Assembly: GCA_022072175.1 (NCBI GenBank)
Contig: JAJVIE010000003.1
Location: forward strand, 1,458,601-1,522,600
DNA from: Candidatus Omnitrophota bacterium
Lineage (GTDB): Bacteria; Omnitrophota; Gorgyraeia; 2-02-FULL-51-18
DNA: 64,000 nt
Reading direction: 5' to 3'
The position numbers and the translations under genes are program-made. Each line of letters starts with the position of its first letter. The stretch's first letter is position 1. This document shows, piece by piece, positions 44,610 through 57,100 of this stretch. Below the pieces are notes generated by a model. It ran no database searches, had not been told where the DNA came from, and worked only from the letters and a program-made list of their open reading frames with translations.

Positions 44610-47600
44610 TTAGGCGGAAACGCCGACCGTGCGCAGGGTCTGATAGGCTTCGGAGAGGATCTGCATGAGCTTGAGCGGCAGAGCCATGAAGCGCGCCCAA
44701 CCTTGAGCGGTGGCGCGGTCCAACAGAGACCGCATCTCCGGACCATAATGATCGATGCGACCGGCGGCCAACAGACGCTCCTGGCGGGTTTCAGCGACGA
44801 ACGTCAGGAGGAGCTTCTGCACGGGCGACAGGTCCGTATAGGCCATGCGTGGATCGCTCGGCGAAGGGACCGCCACGTACTTATTGGGCGAAGGCGTCTC
44901 CAGGCCCGAGCGGACGGTCCCATAGGCCGCATCCTGGAAGAGCACCGTCAGAGGCCTGCCCGCGGTGCGGGGCTGTTCGGCCAGCTCGGCGGCGACATCC
45001 CCCGTACCGATCTCCACGAAACGATCCACCAGCCAGGCCGACGCCGGATCGACAGCCCACGCCGTCCGCGCTCGCTCGGCCAATGCCCGGCCCTCGGTCG
45101 TGGAGGGATGGTACAGCACGATCTGCTCCCTCAAGCGGTCGAAGCGGGTCGCGGACATGAGCCTGGAGAGTCTCGGATCGGGCGTTCCGTCCTTGAGCAG
45201 GAGGGCCTCCAGCGGGATCGCCTTGACCGACAGATCCGCCCGTGTCGAGGTCAGATCGATCAGGCGGGACAGTTCGGCCGCCAGCCGCTGGTCCTCTTGT
45301 CTCAGGGTCTCGGCGATCTTACGCGCCTCAAGGTCGGACAAGCGCGACAACAGGCGCGGCGGCAGAGCGCCCAACAGACGCCCGGCCGGGCCCCAGCGAT
45401 CGAGGTCCGACTCCGAGAACGGCTGGGCGGGCTCCGGACGTCCGATCACCGCCTGAAGTTCATCGGCCACCTCACCCGTCGTGGTGCGGACCACACGGGC
45501 CGCGGGCAACGACCCGCCGAGCCACAGGTCGATATCGACCGGCTCGAAGAGCCTCTCGGCGGCGGCCGCGCGGGCTGCTTCGATGAGGCCGGGCAGGTCC
45601 TCATCACGCGCTCCGGCCAAGAGATCATAGGTCTGCCGGATCGCCTCGGAGGCGCGCTCTTCCTGCAGGGACCGTACGGATCCGATCAACTGCCGCGCCG
45701 CTTCCTCGACGGGCACATCAGGAGCGGGCGCTTGCACATAGACCTGCAGAACACCGCCGTCGGGCACGGAGGCCTGCCGGAAGACCTCGTCCAGACCCGA
45801 TTCGCCTCGCGGAGCCGCGACATAACGCACACCGCTGTCCGTCGACAAACGCGTCAACTGCTCCAGGATCGCGGTCAGACGCTCCGTGTCCGTTCCACCC
45901 ACGGCCACCAGCGTCACCGCGGAGACGGTCTCGGCCAGACGCGCGCCGGCGCCCCTGAAATACGGCGCGAAATCCTGCTCCCTGAGGATCTCGACGGTCG
46001 TGGTCGACGGCGGGGCGGGCGGTTCCGGTGTCAACGCGCGGATCACATCGGCCGAACGCGTGCCCTCCTCCAAAGCGAACGCCCTCAGGGTCTCCCGGAC
46101 GAAGACCCTGAAACGCGACTCCCCCGCCCCGAACAACCGCCGGGCCGTGGTCAACGCGGCTTGGGTGAGGGCTTTGTACCGGTTGGAAGCATCGAACCAG
46201 CGGTGCTGTTCGAGCTCATGCAGCTGAGCGAACCCGACATGATGGACCTCGTTCTTGTTCTCAGGATAGCGGGAGTGGTAGGTGCTGAGCTTCAGGATGT
46301 CGGAGGTGACCTTCGGCAGCCACCCGATGTCCTCGGCCAGGGCGAACGCCAGCGACTCGGCGATGAACTCATGGATGGACCCCGCCTCGATCCCGGAGGA
46401 GCCGACGCCATTGCCGTGGAGCACCACATGCCCCCACTCGTGTCCGATGACCAGCACCAGCTCCCGCTCGTTGACCCTCTTGAGGAATTCGCGGCCGACT
46501 TCCAGGTCCGAGTTGGCGTTGTCGTAACCGTAGTAGAGCTTGAGCCTCATCGAATGCATGAGGCCCGAGCGCAGTTCGGCCTTGACCCCGGACGTGTCCG
46601 GATAAGCGGCGATGATCCGGCTGATCCTGAGATAGCTCGCCAGCGCGATGGTCCGCAGGTCCAAGTGGAACAGCGCCTGCTTGGTTCGCTGTTGGAGCTG
46701 AGGGCCCTGATCGATCCGCATCGTACCAAAATCCCGCAGATAGACGCGGGCCTGCTCCATGAAGGCCTCATCCGTGTAGGACTCGAGCGCCTCCCGGGGG
46801 TCCGAAGCCAGCCGGCCCAGCGCGTTGATCCGGAGCGTGAACGGCAGCGAGGGGGTCGCCAGCACGGCTTTGAGCACGTCCTTGCGCCGATCGGCGATCA
46901 GGTCGAGCGCCACCAGAAGGACCTGCGGCGCTTCCTGGGAGAACCGCTGGATTTGCAGAAGGTCCTGTAGCGCTTCGTCGGTGCTGGAGCGGCTGATATT
47001 GGACAGGAGCTTGCGCATCACGATCGACAGACGAGGACCCGCCGTCGAGTAGACTCCCCAATGCCGGACCGCGTAATCGGACAGCTGCCGGATCAGGTCC
47101 GCGCGGGCCGGAGCCATGGACCGGGCTCCGACCCCGGTGATGGAGAACTGCAGATAGGCCGATAGAAGATCGGCGTACGCGTCGCTGATGACATAGCGGG
47201 CCTCGTCCTCCCTGACACGTAGCGAGATCTCGGCGAGCGTCCGTACGTGTCCGCTGGCCACGGTGGAAGCCGGATCGTCGAGCACCGCGGCGCGCACGAG
47301 CGACAACACGGCTCGCAGGGAGTCGATCTCACCGGCGGTCTCGGCGAAGCTCACCAGATACGAGCTCCGGGCGTTGACCCAAGAAGCGACATCGGGGTCA
47401 GCGGTAGCGCGCAGCGTCCGGGCTAGCGACTCCAAGGATTGTCTCCGCTCCGCTTCGGATGCCCGGCTATCCAGGAACGTCCGCATGGCCTGTTCGGTTC
47501 GGGGCGCTTCCTGACGGCGATTCTCAACGTGCATCTGGTAGTTCTCATAGACCGTGGACGGTAGAGCGGCATACACTTCGTCGAGGTGCTCTTGCCGGGC

Positions 47601-48149
47601 TTGGGCGGTCAACCGCGCGGTCCTGGCGGATTCGGCCAAGAGTTCCGTCCGGTACTCATCGAGTTTGGCGAAGTTCCCTTTTTTGAGCGCATTGAAGACC
47701 GAGAGCACCAGAAGAGCCCGCTCGTCGGAGCGCCTGGATTCATCATCGATCCAATCCAGCGAGGGGTCGACGGCCGCGACGATCTGATCGACCCAGTCCA
47801 GGAGGTCCTTATTGGTGATCCCCAGATGCCTATGCTGTGAGAACAACGAGCCGTTGAGCTTGACCTGCTGGTACAGCGCAGCTTGGGTCGACGTCAACGC
47901 CAGACGCGCGCCGGACACGGTGTCCTCCTCATCGTCCGGCGGCGGACCTCCGGCCGGACGTCCGGGGCGGCCCATCGGCGGGCCGGTCTCGATGGGGATC
48001 GGACGGAGCTTGTCCTCTTGAGCGGCCGATCCCCTCTGTTTGGCCTGGTCGGCCTCGAAGATCTCACTGCGACGCTTCACCAGATCGATCACCTGCTGAC
48101 GCGACATCCGGGCGAGTTTCTCCCGGACCCTGTCCAAGGAAGCGTCGTC
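44610..48149 (-). other. Giant 2 C-terminal region with HEWGH peptidase-like domain and two GARLA sites
   Basis: A Pro/Gly-rich linker leads to GARLA at 47898-47912. A helical region follows, then IGHEWGHVVLHGNG (HEWGH at 46428-46442) with HEFIAESLAFALAED about 20 residues later, again a HExxH-plus-Glu arrangement. GARLA at 45933-45947 lies some 160 residues further on, before a final alpha/beta region of about 440 residues with no recognised family. Confidence 0.55.
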
Positions 48150-51100
48150 GCTGGCCATCAGCCCTTTCTCCGCGGTCCCCGCGAGATAGAGCGTGCCCGC
48201 TACCGCCGCGATGGGAGCGCCGATCACGACGCTCATAGGGACCCAGACGGGCACGGATAGCAAGCCCGCCACGACCCCGGCGGCGGCATAGAGTCCATAA
48301 CTTACGCCGGAGCCGACCCCGAAGAGGGCCGCTTGGGCGCCCCAACCTTTCAGGCGGGGGGCCAGCGCTTTCACACCGTTGGTCAGGGACAGACCCAGGC
48401 GGCGCCAGCCGCTCGTCACGTATGACAAGGTGTCTGCGCTCACACGCTTGTAACCCAGACCCGTGTTGCCCTCCTCCGCGTATCCCAGCATCTGGAAGAT
48501 CGCGAACATCTCAGCGCCCTGAAGGTCGGAATCCTTATCGGGGTTGTGCACGGAGTCCATATGCGCGGGCATTTCTCGATCGGTCTGGTCCTTGTAGCGC
48601 CATTCGTTGAGATCGTCCTTCTTGTGCCGGAGCTCGTGAACGATGAGGGCGGACTCGAGCACTTCGAGCTCAAGATCCATAGCGGACATTTCACCCGAGA
48701 TCTTGGAACCGTCCTTGCGCAGGATGCGTCTTTTTTGCGAGGCCTCTTTCAGTAGTTGCGTCGCACGAAGCACGGTTTTGTCCAAGATGGCCTTTCGCAA
48801 GCGCTTGTCCGCGCCGACAAGGACAGGCGAATCATAGCGCGACAACCCGACGTGGATCGGGGACTGCCACACGCGACGGTTGAGCTGTTGGAGATAGGCC
48901 GCCGCCTGCGGATAGCGATCCAGCACGGCATCGAGGTCCACGAACTGCAGTTGCCCGTAGGCGTCGAGCATGAACATCTCCCCTGTCTGACCTTCGCGGA
49001 TCCGCTCGAGGTCGCTACTGGCTCTCAAGCGGACCTGATCCTTACCGACCTTCACCGAATAGGCCGTTCCGTTGATATGAACGACTTGTCCGCTGACCAC
49101 GTCCGTGATGGAACTGCCGATCTTCAGACGAGCCGAGCGCGCTTTGGATACTCCTTCGAGCACGACTCCGGGCATCTTTCCGCTCGTCGGCGCCGCCCCG
49201 CTCAGCGTGACAGTACGTCCTGTGAGCAACACCTCCAGCAGATCTTCATGCTGCGCGGCGGAGTAGGGATGCAGGCTCTTCGAGGCCCAATCGAGGGACT
49301 TGTTACGGAAGACCGACACGTGGGACTCCTGAGTGCGGTTGATGGCCGACTCACGGCTGCGGTTGTCCAGGATATCGAGGTCGGTCAAGAGCAACGCATC
49401 GACCTCGCGACTGTCGCCGTTCTGGAGCTTGAGGGTCTTGCGACGCCGTTCGGAGATATGAAAGCCGTTCAGGAACAGCTGATTGTCCTCCGAGTCGAAC
49501 TCGGCGTTGACCTGCAGGTCGAGCGTATTGAGATAACCGTTGTTCAGACGCATCACGTGCTTGACGACCTCCTCCCCGGAGGCCTGCTCGGTGCTCTCCT
49601 TGAGCGCGAGGATCCCGGCGATCTGCGAGCCGACCTCGGGACTGATCGCGAACGCCGCGTCGAGCACGCTCCGCTCCATCTGGTAGGTCGCGCGGCCCTC
49701 CCTGCGGTTCTCGAAGTACCACGGCACCACGCGGGAGATCAGCTCGCGCGCGCGGTCCCGCTCGTAGTCGCCGCGGCCGGGCACCATCGCCCTCAGGCGC
49801 AGGTCCAGGCGTTCTCCGGCGAACGGCGGCGCCAGATGCACGCCGGAGGCGTCCTCACGGAGTTCGATGAGGATCGGTTCGGTGTTCTTGTCGTTGGAGC
49901 GGAAAGTGCCGAAACGCTTCTTGAGCTCGGAGACGCTCACCCGCTCGCCTTCGATGAGCACGTGGTCGATACCGCCGGCCTCGAGCGATTCGACCGCCTC
50001 GCGGATACCGATGACGCCCGTACCGGAGAACGAACCGGACATCAACGCATCCAGCAGGTCCTCGCGGCTCCGGCCTGAGGCCAGGAGCTTATCCACCGTT
50101 CCGCGTGCGCGCGCGTAGATGGTGCGCTGGTCGGACGCTCCGGCGGTATCACCGAGCCTGTCGGCGATCTCCGCGGCGAAGTACACCACCAGACCCTCAC
50201 GGACGTCATGATGCGCGAAATCCGCCGCGGCCGCGTGGATGAGCTCATGGGCGATGAGGCCCTCCGTGAGGTCCGAGGACGGTTTGCCGCTGGCATCCAC
50301 CGGCACAAGGATGACGCCGGAACCCTCCAGATAGATGGCCTTGGCGGTGCTGAGCCCCGCGTAGCGTCGCACCGCTTCACGTTGGACATAGAGGATGGGT
50401 GTATTGGCGACCGCAGGGGGCACCGCGTCGGACCCCAGGCGTCCGGCGGCCTCCTCGAAGAGCTTGCGCACCTCCTGGCGGGCGGTCCGTTCGCGGACCG
50501 CGTACTGCGGATCGTTGGGCGTGATGGCATTGGCCAGAAGCTCCCCGGTCCTCTGCATCTCCTCGAGCACGGAGACCGAGACCTCATCGAGCGTCATCGA
50601 ACCCTGGTCCACGTTGGCGGCGAACCCATAGGCGTTCTTGCGAAGCACTTCGTCGGTGATCAGGTTCGACAGCGGGATCGCGGCGGGGTTCTTGCGCGCG
50701 CGGTCACGGTCGACCTCGTCCCTCTGTCGGCGCATCATGTCGAAGATCGATCCCTGCAGCTGTGTGAAGCGGGCGGAGTTGTTGCGCCGGGGCTGAGCTC
50801 GACGCGCCGTCGGCAGCGTCGCGTCGGTCGTTTCCGGTTCGACCAGACCGTGGATCCCCTCAAGACCCCTTTCGAAGAAGAACTGCGGCCCCAGGGTCAG
50901 ACCCTTGACCACGGCCTTGAAGTGCTTCATCCGCTCGGCCTCATGGCCGTCCCGACGCGACCGGACGGAGGTCCGGTGCAGATCGTAGAAGAGCGCTCCC
51001 AAGGACCTGGATTGATCGCTTTCGGTATAGCCATCGGCCACGGGCAGGACCGGACCGTGGTACTGTTCATAGACACGGGCCAGACGCTCGGCCACGGGCG

Positions 51101-54100
51101 CCAGTACACCTCCGCTCTGACGGTCAAAGAGCCTTCCGAGACCGATATCCTGGAGGATCGCCGCGGCCGGCACCAAGAGCGCCATCGCGTCGGCGACACG
51201 ATTACCCCGCACGAGCGGATAGGTCGCCGCCACGGCGTCGCGGCCGGCCGCCTCGAGCTCCGTGAGAGCCTGCCGGTCCTCTTCGGCGCGGTCGGTGCGC
51301 GCGTCCCCCGCGTGATGGTTGCGCCGCAGGATATAAGCTTGTCTGAGTATTCCGTCGGTCTCCGCGGCCGCCAACGCGTCGTAGTGCGCGGCTATGCGGG
51401 CGCTGAGCAACGATCGATCGGCAGCATCATCGGTGGTGTCGAGCGCTTTCTCCAGATAGGCCGCCGCACGGTGACCGCTCGATGCGGCCCCGGCCAGACC
51501 CACGTACGTCCGGGCCAGATCAGCTCGAACGATCCTCAGAAGATCTCCCTGTGGACCTGAGCGCAGGGCTTTCAACAGCTGTTCCTCGGAAGCCCGGAGA
51601 AGTACGGTCGTGTCTGCGCCCGGGGTCGACGCTAGAGCCGCCAGACCACCCGCGATGCGCAAGCGCACCTTGGCGGCCATCGAGCCGTCGCCGCCCGGCG
51701 CCGGCTTCCGCGACAGTTCATAGGTCAAGAGGTGTCGTCCCACTGCTTGTTCGTGCGCCTCGGTGCCCGGATCGCCGTACCGGGCAGAGTCGCCGGCGAT
51801 GAGTCGGGCCGCGTCATCCGCAGGCATCGACGCCGTGGCAAGAGCGCCCGGCACATCGATCCCTTCGAGACCCAGCGCGGCCAGACGATCGATCTTCAGA
51901 CGACGGTGCGCGGCGGGATCATAGCTCCTCAACAAGTCCGAACGCTGTTTGAGCCGACCGCCCAGGTAGTCCCAGGTGGTCAGGGGGTCTTTTTCGTCGC
52001 GGTTCCATTGAGTCTTCTCCTGATCGGTCATCGAGCCGAGGAGATCCCGGGTGGCCGATGACGGCAAGTGTCCCGTCAGGGCCAGCAGGAGGGCGTGGTC
52101 GCGTTCATGAGTGAGGCCGTGGGAACGGAGTATGCGCTCGAAGTCCGTCAGACCGGACATTTTCCGGTTAGAGGCCGCTCCACGCGCCAACCCGGTCGCG
52201 GCCATCTGTTCGGCCGCAGAGGCGGGCTGCCTGCCGTTCTGCGCACGGAACAGCAACGCGCCTTCGCGGGCCAAGATCGTCGCGTCGAGTTCGATGGCGC
52301 CAAGCGCCGTCAATGCTCGAGCGGCCAGACCCAGATCGTACAATTGCCGCAGACCCAGATGCTGTTGGGTCAGCTCTTGGGCCTTGCGGGAACGGACCGT
52401 CTTCTCGGCCTCACCACGCTCGTCCGCCGGCGCGGGTGTCGCATCGAGCGCTCGGGCCTGGGCCGCCCGGACGACCTCACGGTCGATCTCCTCGGTCGTA
52501 ACCTCGACTTGCGATGCTGCGGTGGCCTGCAATCGCGCCGCCGTATCCCGGATAAGGGCCATAGCGTCCTCATTGGCCAACCGAACGTCGATCTCCGCAA
52601 GCACGGCCCGCTCGATACGCCGCTGCATCTCGGGGTCGCGGTCAGCAGAAGCGGGAAGCTGCTTGTTCTGTACCAGTTCTCTTGACGCTTGACCAACGGC
52701 ATCCTGCAGACCCTGAAGGTTCCTGACGTCCTTGGCTCGCCGGCGCGCTGAGGTCCGTATCGCTTTGGCGCGCTCGTAGCGCTGTTTGAGCCCGGGACTC
52801 TTCAACGAACCGAGGACTTTGGTCAGACGACTGTATGCCGCTGAGGCGGGCCTGTCGGATCCTGCGCCTGTCGTAGCCCTCCAGACCCTGGACAACAGAC
52901 CTGTTTTGACCCGCTCAGCCCCGGAGGCAGCCCACTTGTTCGTGAATTCAAAGGGTCGGAACCACCCCTTCCATGAGTCCGCAGGATCGATCACTGAGGG
53001 CATGTCCGACGGCTTCAACGATAGCGCGATCTCTCGAGTCTCCTCATCGTCGTGCAAGATACCCGCCGCGACCAAATAGCGCCATTGTGCCACGGGATCC
53101 GGTACGGGCATTGGCAGATCGACGGTCTCCTGAGGAGTAGGCCTGTCGATCAGGCGGGCCGCAGCGTACGTCTCGAGATTGACGCTCAGGGCCGCCAACC
53201 GGTCCCGACGCTGGGCGATCTGTTGCTTGAGCTTGGCGATCTCCTTGGGATCGTCCGGTGTGGGGCGGCTCTCCAACTGGTGGAGTTCGGCCTCGATCAC
53301 CTTGCCGATGGCCCTCTGAGATTCGCTGACGCGCATGATGGAGCGGACATCGGAGCGGAGCTGTTCGATCCGGCCGGCCCTGCCCGACACATAGTCCGCG
53401 GTCGCCTGACTGACGATACCCTCGAGCGAACGTCGCACTTGGGAGGTTCCCGCTCCGGGCGGGACCAGGCGCAGCGCCAGGATCAGTTCGCCGATATCCA
53501 TGCGCTGAGCCAGCTTATCGGCGTTGCCCAGCATGCGGTGCAGGGTCTCGGGACCCAGACGGCGGAGTAGCTCGATCTGCGCGTCGTTCAACCGCGTGTA
53601 CTCGACGTTCTGCGGATCCCCATACAGCACCTCGCGGATCCTGGCCATCGCCTCTTTGACCTCCATCAGGAGATCGTGTCCCGAGACCGCCGCACCCCTC
53701 TTACGGCTGACCACCACGGCCAGTTCATTGAACGTCATCGTACCCGACAGCGGGATCGAGCCCGGCAGGACCTCGGCCGACAGACCAAATGACTTAAGCA
53801 GTCGCTTTTCGGCCGCCGCAACGCTCAGACCTGCCGAACGAGCAACATCCAGCAACGCTTCAGCACCGCTTACCGAGGACGGATCCAGACCCAGTGCCCG
53901 AGCGACACCCTTGGCAGAAACCGTGACGCCCGCATCAGTAACGGCCTGCGCAAGAGAATCGAGCGTTTCATTGCCTGTCAACCCGTCAAGACCTAGCGCA
54001 GCACGCGCGATCTCAAGACCCTCGTGCTCCGAGACAAGGAAGGAACCCATCAAACCATTGACACTGGTGGCCGTCGTCACGTTGCCCGGAGCGCGGAACT

Positions 54101-57100
54101 GGATGTGCCATTTGCCATCGTCGCCCTTCTCACGGCTGGCCTGTCCGAAGAGTACGGAGGCCCCGGAACCCGAGAAGACCTTGAGGACCTCAGCCGTCGG
54201 AGGCAGTGTGGCAACGAACTGTACCGATTCCCTGTTATTGGCGTTGGAAGCGTAGATGTTGATCGTACCGTCGGGCGCGCGCGAGAGCGCATAGCTCTTG
54301 CCGGGCTCGATGAGTTCGGGCAGGCTCTTGGCCGCCAACGAGACCGAATCGCCGTTGACCGAGATGCGATCGATCGTTACTCGCTTCATCGGCTCACCTG
54401 AAGCGCGGACGGTCATGACGGCGTTTCGAACCTCTCCCTTGAACCCGTCGTTCGTACCTGTGGACACCATGATGTCCCTCTGCGCGATGGACAACGATGT
54501 CCGAACGAATTCCTCGATGGACTGCGTAACGGCCATTTTCTCGCTCAGGTTATAGTAGCTCGCCTGGCTGTCGCCGCCCTGGAGCGAACCGATCTTGAGC
54601 GCGGCGGTCTCGGAACGGATGCCGTCCTCGGTGTAACGTGATTCGAGCTTGCGGATCGCGCTGATCTCGGCGGTGACGGAGAGCGCGTACGGCAGCGCCG
54701 AGACATAGGCCAGGGCCCGACCGAAGATGCGGCCGCTCGAGACCACCTCCCACCATGATTCGTCGTCCCTCTTGAGCGCGAAGATGTCCTGCAGGGCCTC
54801 GCGGCGCTGTTTGAGGGACGTGCGCAGCGTATCGCCGATGAAACCCTCCGGCGTGGAGTACTTCCCGTCGGCACGGTACGACAGGTCAGCGAACGGGGAA
54901 CCTCTCTGGAAGAGTTTGTCGAGCTTCTGGTCCACCCGCTTCTTGGCCATCCGTCCACCGATGGTGAACAGGAACGGGATGCGAGAGAGCCGTTCGGACC
55001 AGCCGGTCAGTTGGAACCCGTTGACGGAGAGGTTCTTGAAGCGGCCGATCACCAACTCGCTCCAGGCGTTGTCCTGCACCATGAAGCGTCCACCCTCGGA
55101 CACCACGTGCGCGTAATCGAGGTATCTCACATTGAGCCGCGTCATCGCCTGCACATCGAGGCCGTCGGCCTCCAGCTCCCGCAATAGCCGCTCGGCATCA
55201 GTGCCCGAGGCTTTGGACAGCGCTTGCACGGTCTCCGACCTGGACTCGAACTTGTTGAGATGATCGAGCAAGCGGCCGATCGCCTGCGGGTCCTCCCGGT
55301 AACGTTGGGACAGACGCTCACGGAAATTCTTGCTGACCTGCTCGTTGGTCAGGTCCAGCAGGCTCCGCGCCAGGTCCGAGGCGTCCACATGGAACGAACG
55401 GATGGTCTTGGGTTCAGCCCCGCTGCGGCCGGCACGACCGATGAGCTGCACGAGGTTCATCTCGGAGATCTTATGGGCATTGTAGACGTGCAAGTCGATG
55501 CCCATCTTGGTCCCGTTGGGCCCGTCCTTGACGCCGAAGTCCCGGCCGGTCCACGCACGCTCGGTCATGATGATGAGACGGATCTTCTTGCCGTCCTTCC
55601 CGAAGGGTTCGTCCGAGATCGCCTTGAATTCGTCGTCCGACAGCTTGCCGTCCATGACCACGACCTCGAGCTCGACCTCCCTCTCTCGTCCGTCAGTATC
55701 GTAGGTCTTGATCTTCTGACCCTCGAACATCGACCGGAAGCGCGTGATCGCTGCTTGGTCCTTGGTACTGACCGCCAGACCTGTGGAGCGCCCCGGCCTG
55801 TAGCGATCGCCTTGGAGCGAATCCTTGACGCTCGCGATCAGCGTGTCGACGCTCGTTGTGATCGCGCCCTTTTTGCGTCCGTCGACCTTGAGCGACCGGG
55901 ATCCGAGGAGACCACCGAAACGGTGATCAAGCACGGACACCGAGATGTTCTGCGTCTTGTTACCGACTTGAGCTTTGGCGGTCGCTTCGAGTCCTTGCAG
56001 TGTTCCTGAATCACCGACGACCGTCGCCCCTTCGATACGAACGCTCGCGGCCAGCGCGCTCTGCATCGACGTTTCACTGCGACGCACGAGTTCGGTGGCT
56101 TCCAGGATATTGTAGTTCTTGGTCTTAAGGGCGATGGCTGTTTGGTAAGCCAGGTCCTGGAAATTGCTGGATTTCTTGGGTCCGTTGAAGATATCCCAGG
56201 GCACGATCGCGTCACGTTTCGTTTGTTCATCGTAGGCGACCGCATACTGCTCCTCGTTGGCGGCCAAAAGACCCCGGATGGTGGACTTGACATCACCGCT
56301 GCTGGCCTCAAGGCCCTTGAGGAGGTCCGCTTCGAGCGCCTGGCTGAGCCTCACATCGTACGAATTAAGATCGTAAATGATATACTTGCCTGTCTTGTCG
56401 TTGGCCAGGAGCGTATCGATATCCTTCTTGTCCTCTAAGCTACGGATGAATTTGATCTTGTGTTTGAACGCCACGCCCGCATGGGAGGACTGTATATTGG
56501 TAAGGCTCCGATCGACGACCCGCTCGACGATCTCGGAGATCTTGCGCGTGGTCTCGACGTCGCCGGCGCGCGTGTCGCGAGCGATGATGCCTGAGTCGCG
56601 CGAGGTCAGGAAGATGTGGAATTCGTCCAGCGTGACGAAATGCACGTTGAGCGCCCGCCTGAGCTCGTCGTTGCCCTCGCGCGCCTGGACCTGGCCGTCC
56701 AGATAAGCGAACACGCGCGTCATGTTCTCCATGATGAGCACGCCGTCGGAAGATTCGAGCTCTTCGATGAGCTTCGTCTTCTGATCTGGATCCTCGCGCT
56801 TAGGAGCCTGCTTCAACTTGAACGTTGAGATCTCCTGCATGCTCTGGATGTCGCGCTGACCGACGTAGTTCATGACAGCGTCGGAGTTCTCGACCATCAA
56901 CGTACCCCGATACAACTTGCCGTAAGCTACGCGGGCGATGTTGTGATAGAGATAGTTGGTCACGGTCTTACCGCCGGCCGTACCGACACCGGCGTTCTCG
57001 CCGGACAGCAACGTCAAAAGCATCAACTCCTGGTTGAAGAAGAGCGCGTTGGGTGTCGAGACCTCGTACAAGAGCTGGGTCATCGCCAAGGCCTTTGCTA

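Noticed and set aside
44703..46970. Plus-strand ORF of 755 codons opposite the end of giant gene 2
   Set aside because: Antisense shadow of giant 2; no recognisable motif, no ribosome-binding site, and a repetitive Arg/Gly/Gln composition.
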